Assembly: GCA_028864955.1 (NCBI GenBank)
Contig: JAGWLE010000031.1
Span: forward strand, 1-7,245
Direction of reading: 5' to 3'
Source: Patescibacteria group bacterium
GTDB lineage: Bacteria; Patescibacteriota; Minisyncoccia; Phycocordibacterales; PALSA-1337
Length of the DNA stretch: 7,245 nucleotides
The notes below the pieces were generated by a model. That model searched no databases. It saw nothing but the letters and a program-made list of their open reading frames with translations, and was not told the origin of the DNA. A program made the position numbers and the translations under genes. Shown here piece after piece: positions 1 through 3,913 of the stretch (positions are counted from its first letter, which is position 1; each line of letters starts with the position of its first letter).

Positions 1-246
1 AACCAAAATTCAGGCTACTGCTACAGCCGCGTGGCCGGCAATATGCGCGCCGCTTACGCAACGACGACGACGGCAGTCATCTACTTCCGGGATAGCGGAA
101 CAGGGAATATGGTGGCACAATGCCTCGACAATGCACCGACGCCGACATTTGCCGACAACGAATGGAAGTGCACTAACGATGTTACCGCCCAGCCCCTGTC
201 TTTGCCGGCATTCAACGCGCTCATTTCGCAGTACGCGGTGCAGTAG
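1..246 (+). CDS. C-terminal part of an unrecognised, probably exported protein
   Basis: The frame is open from the window edge to a TAG at 244-246, giving 81 residues of a protein that starts outside the window. A GTG at 31 could be read as a start, but the frame is open before it and begins with a plausible segment (GYCYSRVAGNMRAAY). The piece is rich in Thr, Ala and Asn, has three cysteines (in YCYS, AQCLD and WKCTN) and little charge. This would suit the globular end of a secreted or pilin-like protein, but that is only an impression and I do not recognise the family. It converges on the tRNA-fMet gene 11 bases downstream, with no obvious terminator between them. Confidence 0.55.
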   Translation, partial: NQNSGYCYSRVAGNMRAAYATTTTAVIYFRDSGTGNMVAQCLDNAPTPTFADNEWKCTNDVTAQPLSLPAFNALISQYAVQ

Positions 247-257
247 GGAAATACGTG

Positions 258-329
258 TTGCGGGGGCCGGAATCGAACCGGCAATTTTCAGGTTATGAGC
301 CTGACGGGTTACCGTTACCCTACCCCGCG
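258..329 (-). tRNA. Initiator tRNA-fMet (CAT)
   Basis: The minus strand folds into a complete 72-nt cloverleaf: acceptor CGCGGGG/CCCCGCA, D stem GGGT/ACCC, anticodon stem TCAGG/CCTGA around CTCATAA, a 5-nt variable loop, and T arm GCCGG-TTCGATT-CCGGC. The initiator marks are visible. Base 1 is C opposite A72, a mismatch that is the classic sign of bacterial initiators, and the 11:24 pair is purine-pyrimidine (G-C). The discriminator is A73, and CCA is not encoded (CAC follows). One departure from the usual initiator is that the 29:41 pair is A-U, so only two of the three hallmark G-C pairs of the anticodon stem are present. Confidence 0.95.
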
Positions 330-367
330 ATATTAAGTACGCCGCAACTTGGCAATACGTTCCGACC

Positions 368-396
368 AGTATGCCATGATGGGCCTGATTATGCAA
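368..396 (-). promoter_or_regulatory. Candidate promoter for tRNA-fMet
   Basis: On the minus strand TTGCAT (396-391) and CATACT (373-368) are exactly 17 bases apart, matching sigma-70-type -35 and -10 boxes at 3/6 and 4/6. Transcription would start near 361, about 32 bases before the tRNA. The match is modest and other placements are possible. Confidence 0.3.
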
Positions 397-473
397 TAGA
401 GCCGTGTACACAGTTTGCATGCCGGTCATTTTTCGTTTAATGTAGGTGACACGATCGTCAGCTGATTCGAAAT

Positions 474-547
474 GCCGGCGTAGCTCAGGTAGTTAGAGCG
501 AGGGACTCATAAGCCCTAGGTCGCAGGTGCAAGTCCTGCCGCCGGCA
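474..547 (+). tRNA. tRNA-Met (CAT), elongator type
   Basis: The cloverleaf has acceptor GCCGGCG/CGCCGGC fully paired, D stem GCTC/GAGC, anticodon stem AGGGA/GCCCT around CTCATAA, and T stem GCAGG/CCTGC. The anticodon is CAT. A paired 1:72 and a pyrimidine-purine 11:24 pair rule out an initiator. Overall similarity favours elongator Met, but a tRNA-Ile2 whose C34 is modified to lysidine shares this anticodon and cannot be excluded. Two oddities are clear. The D loop has A (491) at position 18 and the T loop has G (529) at position 55, so the near-universal G18-psi55 elbow pair is replaced on both sides. The lowest anticodon-stem pair is an A31 x G39 mismatch. No CCA is encoded. Confidence 0.88.
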
Positions 548-553
548 CATTTC

Positions 554-581
554 TTGCGTTTTTGCCTCTTCTTGCTAGACT
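554..581 (+). promoter_or_regulatory. Possible promoter for tRNA-Asp
   Basis: TTGCGT (554-559) and TAGACT (576-581) are separated by 16 bases, about 20 bases before tRNA-Asp. The T-rich spacer just after tRNA-Met might instead help end the upstream transcript. This is weak evidence. Confidence 0.25.
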
Positions 582-600
582 GATTCAACGCTATTTGCCT

Positions 601-674
601 GCGGTCGTAGCTCAATTGGCTAGAGCACTCCCCTGTCACGGGAGAGGTTGCGGGTTCGAGCCCCGTCGACCGCG
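601..674 (+). tRNA. tRNA-Asp (GTC)
   Basis: Complete cloverleaf: acceptor GCGGTCG/CGACCGC, D arm GCTC-AATTGGCTA-GAGC, anticodon stem CTCCC/GGGAG around CTGTCAC, and T arm GCGGG-TTCGAGC-CCCGT. The anticodon is GTC and the discriminator is G73, the known aspartate identity base. The elbow bases GG and TTC are normal here, unlike in the neighbouring tRNA-Met. CCA is not encoded (CAA follows). Confidence 0.97.
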
Positions 675-680
675 CAAGGA

Positions 681-689
681 TGATATACT
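681..689 (+). promoter_or_regulatory. Extended -10 box before the small ORF
   Basis: TGATATACT gives an extended -10 (TG, one base, TATACT). Transcription would start near 696, about 20 bases before the ATG at 717. No good -35 is visible because that position lies inside tRNA-Asp. The same TATACTTTG string occurs in the pyrG promoter. Confidence 0.4.
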
Positions 690-716
690 TTGTCCTGTAG
701 GAAGTATTAGTCTTCT

Positions 717-842
717 ATGGATAAAGATACTTTGATTCGCCTATATGTAGATAAAAAGAAATCTGAACATGGAGTTTTGACGGTCTACTTTAATAATAGG
801 AAACTGAGAGACCTTATCTGCACTGAAATTGAAAACCTCTGA
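717..842 (+). CDS. Small 41-residue ORF of unknown function
   Basis: ATG at 717 to TGA at 840-842 encodes 41 residues starting MDKDTLIRLYVDKKKSEHG. It has an extended -10 at 681-689 and an AGGAAG at 699-704, though 12 bases from the ATG is long for a Shine-Dalgarno site. The first 15 or so residues (TLIRLYVDKKKS) look like the opening helix of small helix-turn-helix proteins, but nothing after them completes such a domain. It could be a real small protein or the broken end of an acquired gene. The stretch is clearly more AT-rich than the genes around it. It sits between tRNA-Asp and tRNA-Thr, and its last codons overlap the -35 of the next tRNA promoter. No family is recognised. Confidence 0.35.
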   Translation: MDKDTLIRLYVDKKKSEHGVLTVYFNNRKLRDLICTEIENL

Positions 843-857
843 TTTTTATATTATGAT
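829..857 (+). promoter_or_regulatory. Strong sigma-70-type promoter for tRNA-Thr(GGT)
   Basis: TTGAAA (829-834) and TATGAT (852-857) each match the consensus at 5 of 6 positions with an ideal 17-base spacer. Transcription would begin near 864, 16 bases before the tRNA. As no clear promoter lies between the following genes, it may also serve tRNA-Thr(CGT) and prfB. Confidence 0.65.
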
Positions 858-879
858 GCGATAGTTCTTCAAAATATAA

Positions 880-952
880 GCCGATGTAGCTCAGTTGGTA
901 GAGCACTCCCATGGTAAGGGAAAGGTCACCAGTTCAATTCTGGTCATCGGCT
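880..952 (+). tRNA. tRNA-Thr (GGT)
   Basis: Cloverleaf with acceptor GCCGATG/CATCGGC, D arm GCTC-AGTTGGTA-GAGC, anticodon loop ATGGTAA, and T arm ACCAG-TTCAATT-CTGGT. Anticodon GGT reads ACC and ACU. The discriminator is T73 and CCA is not encoded (CAC follows). Two small departures are visible: position 32 is A instead of the usual pyrimidine, and the top pair of the anticodon stem is a C27 x A43 mismatch. Confidence 0.95.
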
Positions 953-962
953 CACGGGTAGG

Positions 963-1005
963 CGCTGGTCATTGGTAGCTAGTCTCTAGTAACCAGTCAT
1001 CAGCG
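963..1005 (+). other. 43-nt hairpin between the two tRNA-Thr genes
   Basis: The segment folds symmetrically about a TCT triloop (983-985). All 20 stem positions line up with no bulges: 15 Watson-Crick pairs, three G-U wobbles (968:1000, 972:996, 978:990) and two mismatches (970:998, 977:991). The closing CGCTG/CAGCG helix and the apical CTAG/CTAG are perfect. The wobbles pair only in plus-strand RNA, which suggests an RNA role such as a processing site or a brake between the tRNAs. No U tract follows, so it is not a standard terminator. Confidence 0.5.
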
Positions 1006-1012
1006 TCTAACT

Positions 1013-1085
1013 GCCACCTTAGCTCAGTTGGTAGAGCACAGCTTTCGTAAAGCTGGGGTCCCCGGTTCAAGCCCGGGAGGTGGCT
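1013..1085 (+). tRNA. tRNA-Thr (CGT)
   Basis: Complete cloverleaf with all stems fully paired: acceptor GCCACCT/AGGTGGC, D arm GCTC-AGTTGGTA-GAGC, anticodon stem CAGCT/AGCTG around TTCGTAA, and T arm CCCGG-TTCAAGC-CCGGG. Anticodon CGT reads ACG. The discriminator is T73 and CCA is not encoded. It ends 34 bases before prfB with no terminator between, so the two may share a transcript. Confidence 0.97.
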
Positions 1086-1097
1086 CACGAATACGTC

Positions 1098-1105
1098 AAA
1101 AGGAA
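1098..1105 (+). promoter_or_regulatory. Shine-Dalgarno site of prfB
   Basis: AAAAGGAA is the clearest ribosome binding site in the window. Its AGGA core ends 9 bases before a TTG at 1114 and 15 bases before the ATG at 1120. Spacing favours TTG and codon identity favours ATG, so the start is left open between two codons only two residues apart. Confidence 0.5.
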
Positions 1106-1119
1106 CATAAGCATTGCAG

Positions 1120-2034
1120 ATGAACAAGGACCAGATACAACACAAAATCGCGGAATTGGAGACCGCCATGGCTGCGGCCGATTTTTGGACAAATAAAGAA
1201 AAGGCGCAGGCAGTCATCCAAGAGCACAAGAGGTTGAAGGGCGAGCTTGAAGGAGTGGGGCAGTATGACAAAGGCGACGCCATCCTCTCGATCCTCTCGG
1301 GTGCCGGCGGTGATGACGCCGAAGATTTCTCGGCGATGCTCCTCAGGATGTACCGCCGTTACGCCGAAAGCAAAGGTTGGGGCTGGTCGGTTATTCATGT
1401 CAATGAAAATGACCACGGCGGCTACCGCAATGTGACCGTCGAAGTTTCCGGCAAAAGCGGCGGCCTGGCGACTGACAGCGGCAGGCTCGGCGCCTATGGC
1501 ACGCTCAAGAATGAATCGGGCGTGCACCGACTCGTGCGGATCTCGCCATTCAACGCCAACGACAAACGCCAGACATCATTTTCACTCGTCGAAGTCATAC
1601 CAAAGCTGGAAAAAACGAGCTCGAAGGAGATCATGATCCCTGACAGTGACCTGGAGATCAGCATTGCCAAGTCGGGCGGTCCCGGCGGCCAGAATGTCAA
1701 TAAACGCGAAACAGCGGTGCGATTGCTCCATAAACCGACCGGCATTTCGATACACGTAACGTCAGAGAGATCCCAGGCCCAAAATCGCGAGAAGGCGCTC
1801 GATATTCTGCGCGGCAAATTGTGGAAAAAAGCCGAAGATGACCGCCAAGCCAAGGAGCGAGGCATGCAGATCTCGTCAACCACTTCCATTGAATGGGGCA
1901 ATCAGATCCGCTCATACGTGCTTCATCCCTACAAAATGGTCAAGGATCACCGCACTGACTGCGAGACATCGCAGGTTGACAAGGTGCTGGAAGGAGACCT
2001 TGACGCTTTCATCGAGGCTGAAAGAGATTTGTAG
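1120..2034 (+). CDS. prfB: Peptide chain release factor 2, short form
   Basis: A class I release factor: it reads UAA and UGA in the ribosomal A site and triggers peptide release. It has 304 residues from the ATG at 1120 (306 from TTG 1114). The stop-codon motif SPF (142-144) marks it as RF2, and GGQ (189-191) is the catalytic loop for the peptidyl-transferase centre. GAGGDDAEDF (61-70) matches the GSGGTEAQDW block of E. coli RF2. E. coli RF2 has 365 residues. About 24 are missing at the start, and about 37 are missing between EHKRLKGELEG and VGQYDKGD, where E. coli has a helical hairpin in domain 1. There is no room and no in-frame UGA for the programmed frameshift that controls RF2 elsewhere. 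It is followed by ftsE and ftsX, a common gene order. Confidence 0.95.
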   Translation: MNKDQIQHKIAELETAMAAADFWTNKEKAQAVIQEHKRLKGELEGVGQYDKGDAILSILSGAGGDDAEDFSAMLLRMYRRYAESKGWGWSVIHVNENDHGGYRNVTVEVSGKSGGLATDSGRLGAYGTLKNESGVHRLVRISPFNANDKRQTSFSLVEVIPKLEKTSSKEIMIPDSDLEISIAKSGGPGGQNVNKRETAVRLLHKPTGISIHVTSERSQAQNREKALDILRGKLWKKAEDDRQAKERGMQISSTTSIEWGNQIRSYVLHPYKMVKDHRTDCETSQVDKVLEGDLDAFIEAERDL

Positions 2035-2039
2035 CTGCG

Positions 2040-2103
2040 CGCCGGCGCTCAAACTATGTGTAAGAGGCTTCGCCTCTTCCACAAGTTCTCGCTTGGCGCT
2101 ATA
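2040..2103 (+). repeat. 64-bp direct repeat, copy 1, with hairpin
   Basis: This copy is identical over 64 bases to 2124-2187, with an 84-base offset and a 20-base spacer. Positions 2045-2099 fold into a hairpin: GCGC, CAA, ACT, TGTG and AAGAGGC pair with GCCTCTT, CACA, AGT, TTG and GCGC around a TTC loop (2069-2071). This gives 21 pairs, with a bulged T (2049), a bulged A (2056), one T x C mismatch and a six-base bulge on the 3' arm. It begins 5 bases after the prfB stop. No U tract follows. Its right edge reads TATATT. Confidence 0.9.
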
Positions 2104-2123
2104 TTCCACACTGTTCCATATAT

Positions 2124-2187
2124 CGCCGGCGCTCAAACTATGTGTAAGAGGCTTCGCCTCTTCCACAAGTTCTCGCTTGGCGCTATA
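2124..2187 (+). repeat. 64-bp direct repeat, copy 2, with hairpin
   Basis: This is a perfect copy of 2040-2103 in the same orientation, with the same 21-pair bulged hairpin at 2129-2183. Just beyond its right edge it differs from copy 1 by one base (A at 2188, T at 2104), which turns TATATT into the consensus TATAAT used in the proposed ftsE promoter. Perfect identity over a non-coding stretch suggests a recent duplication or an element kept identical. Confidence 0.9.
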
Positions 2188-2189
2188 AT
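2161..2189 (+). promoter_or_regulatory. Candidate ftsE promoter at the edge of repeat copy 2
   Basis: A perfect -10 TATAAT (2184-2189) lies 17 bases after TTCCAC (2161-2166), a poor -35. Transcription would start near 2196, only about 10 bases before the ftsE ATG. The -35 region lies in the 3' arm of the hairpin, so a folded or bound repeat could interfere with it. Confidence 0.45.
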
Positions 2190-2205
2190 CACGAAATACC
2201 TTGAT

Positions 2206-2886
2206 ATGATTTATTACGATAAAGTGACGAAAGTGTACCCCGATAAGACCGTGGCCATCGACGGTGTCAGTCTGGGCATTGAACCAAAGGAATTCGTGAC
2301 CATCGTCGGCCAGTCGGGTGCAGGCAAGACGACGCTCATGAAGATGCTCATCGCCGAGGAGTGGCCTTCTGATGGCGCGGTCTACTTCGAATCAGCCAAT
2401 ATTCACAGGCTGTCAAAGCGCCAGATGAACAAGCTGCGCCGCCGCATCGGCATGGTTTTCCAAGATTATCGTCTCATTCCCAATAAGACCATATATGAGA
2501 ACATCGCCTTTGCCATGGAAGCGACTGGCCGGAATGATCGTGAAGTCGCCGCGGATGTGCCGCACGTCCTGGAACTGGTCGATCTTGGCCACAAGATCTG
2601 GAATTTTCCCCACGAATTGTCCGGCGGTGAGCGGCAACGTGTGGCCATAGCCCGGGCCATCGTCACCCAGCCGGATGTCATCATTGCCGATGAACCGACC
2701 GGCAATCTCGATCCCACGAATACATACGAGATCATCCGCATTTTGCAAAAGATCAACGAGCTGGGCACGACAGTCCTCTTAACCACGCACAACAAAGGCG
2801 TCGTCGATACCGTCAAGGGCAGAGTCATCACCATGGACAAGGGAAAAGTTGTCAAAGATGACAAAAACGGCAAATATATTCTATAA
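2206..2886 (+). CDS. ftsE: Cell division ATP-binding protein FtsE
   Basis: The cytoplasmic ATPase of the FtsEX complex, which couples ATP hydrolysis to control of peptidoglycan hydrolases at the division site. It has 226 residues, about the usual size. All ABC motifs are intact: Walker A GQSGAGKT (35-42), Q-loop Gln86 in VFQDYRLIPN, signature LSGGE (138-142), Walker B VIIADE with catalytic Glu163, the D-loop NLDP, and switch His195. The VFQDYRL context is typical of FtsE rather than of lipoprotein exporters. The start is ATG 2206. The frame stays open upstream through both repeats, but that part is repeat sequence (CKRLRLFHKFSLGA, twice) and not FtsE. No Shine-Dalgarno site precedes the ATG. 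ftsX starts 11 bases after the stop. Confidence 0.97.
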   Translation: MIYYDKVTKVYPDKTVAIDGVSLGIEPKEFVTIVGQSGAGKTTLMKMLIAEEWPSDGAVYFESANIHRLSKRQMNKLRRRIGMVFQDYRLIPNKTIYENIAFAMEATGRNDREVAADVPHVLELVDLGHKIWNFPHELSGGERQRVAIARAIVTQPDVIIADEPTGNLDPTNTYEIIRILQKINELGTTVLLTTHNKGVVDTVKGRVITMDKGKVVKDDKNGKYIL

Positions 2887-2897
2887 ATTTTGATTCC

Positions 2898-3854
2898 ATG
2901 GTATTTACCCCGATAAAACGCATCATCAGATCAGGTTTCGTTAACTTTTGGCGGAACGGTTTTTTGTCGTTTGCCGCCGTGGTTGTCATCACGTTGTCGC
3001 TCTGCACGCTCGGCTTGATCATCTTTACCGGCGTCTTCGGACAGGCGCTCATCAATGACGTCAAGGATAAAGTCGACATCAACGTTTACTTCGCTTTGGG
3101 CGCCCAGGAATCCGATATCCTGGCGCTGCAGCAGGAGATAAACGCCTTGCCGGAAGTGGCTTCGACGACGTACGTTTCCAGCGACGCCGCTCTGGCCGCC
3201 TTCAAAAACAAATGGCAGGACAACGCGCTCATCATGCAAGGACTTGATGAAGTTGGCGACAATCCCTTTCCGGCTTCGCTCAACATCAAGGCCCAGGATC
3301 CCGGCCAGTATGGCGCTATCGCCGATTATCTCACGAACAAGAATCCGACCGACGCCAGCGGCACGCCGCTCATCGAGAAGGTCAATTATGAGGAAAACAA
3401 GCTTATCATCGATCGTTTAAGCAAAATTATTCCAGCCACGGAAAAGGCCGGTACGGTCATGGCGCTGATATTCGTGGTTGTGGCGGTCATCGTCGTCTGG
3501 AACACGATCAGGCTGATCATCTACACGGCCAAAGACGAGATTTCTGTCATGAAACTGGTTGGAGCCAGCAACAGCTACGTCCGCGGACCGCTGGTCGTTT
3601 CGGGCGCGTTGTACGGCCTCGTGTCCGGCATCCTTACGCTGGCGCTGATGGCCGCATTTGCCTATTGGAGCGACACGCTGATCCTCCGCTTGGCTGGCGT
3701 CGAGGTGGCATCTGACTTCGAGTTGGTCGTCAATGTGCTTTCGAACTATTTCTGGGCGAATTTTGCGGAAATGTTCGTCATCATCATCGGCAGCGGCGTC
3801 ATCCTCGGCGCGCTCTCGAGTTATGTGGCGGCTAGGCGCTATTTGAGAGTGTGA
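2898..3854 (+). CDS. ftsX: Cell division protein FtsX
   Basis: The membrane partner of FtsE. Its outer domain normally binds and activates peptidoglycan hydrolases or their adaptors. It has 318 residues with four membrane segments: about 22-46, 185-209, 229-256 and 288-312. The extracytoplasmic domain (about 50-180) contains DNPFPASL (121-128), a conserved FtsX feature. EISVMKLVGAS (214-224), after the second membrane segment, is the conserved cytoplasmic loop of the family. The start ATG at 2898 lies 11 bases after ftsE with no Shine-Dalgarno site, so translation is probably coupled to ftsE. It ends in TGA. The known hydrolase partner genes are not in the window. Confidence 0.97.
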   Translation: MVFTPIKRIIRSGFVNFWRNGFLSFAAVVVITLSLCTLGLIIFTGVFGQALINDVKDKVDINVYFALGAQESDILALQQEINALPEVASTTYVSSDAALAAFKNKWQDNALIMQGLDEVGDNPFPASLNIKAQDPGQYGAIADYLTNKNPTDASGTPLIEKVNYEENKLIIDRLSKIIPATEKAGTVMALIFVVVAVIVVWNTIRLIIYTAKDEISVMKLVGASNSYVRGPLVVSGALYGLVSGILTLALMAAFAYWSDTLILRLAGVEVASDFELVVNVLSNYFWANFAEMFVIIIGSGVILGALSSYVAARRYLRV

Positions 3855-3877
3855 TGATCGGAAAAACTTGGCGGCCG

Positions 3878-3907
3878 TTGTGCCGGGAATGACAGTTGTT
3901 GTATACT
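3878..3907 (+). promoter_or_regulatory. Promoter of pyrG, predicted leaderless start
   Basis: The -10 TATACT (3902-3907) lies 18 bases after TTGTGC (3878-3883). Standard spacing puts the first transcribed base at about 3914, the A of the pyrG ATG. No Shine-Dalgarno site is present. The shared TATACTTTG with 684-692 suggests a favoured -10 form in this genome. Confidence 0.55.
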
Positions 3908-3913
3908 TTGCGC

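Noticed and set aside
10..429. 139-codon minus-strand ORF over the first gene and tRNA-fMet
   Set aside because: It runs through the tRNA gene and is low-complexity Arg/Ala-rich sequence, so it is a shadow frame.
474..547. Second initiator tRNA
   Set aside because: The 1:72 position is a normal G-C pair and 11:24 is pyrimidine-purine, so it is not an initiator despite its CAT anticodon.
1114..1200. Programmed frameshift in prfB
   Set aside because: There is no CTTTGAC-like slip site and no upstream frame; the gene starts 34 bases after a tRNA and is continuous.
2045..2099. Intrinsic terminator after prfB
   Set aside because: The hairpin is strong but followed by CTATATTCCACAC rather than a U tract, and two identical hairpins in a row suggest another role.
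2040..2187. CRISPR array
   Set aside because: There are only two units, 64 bases is longer than normal CRISPR repeats, and the single 20-base spacer and absence of cas genes do not fit.
2040..2187. Integron attC sites
   Set aside because: The bulged hairpin is suggestive, but the conserved core RYYYAAC/GTTRRRY boxes are not present at the arms and no integrase is seen.
2056..2205. 50-residue N-terminal extension of FtsE
   Set aside because: It translates the two hairpin repeats. FtsE proteins begin at about MIYYDKVTKVYP, and a -10 box lies just before that ATG.
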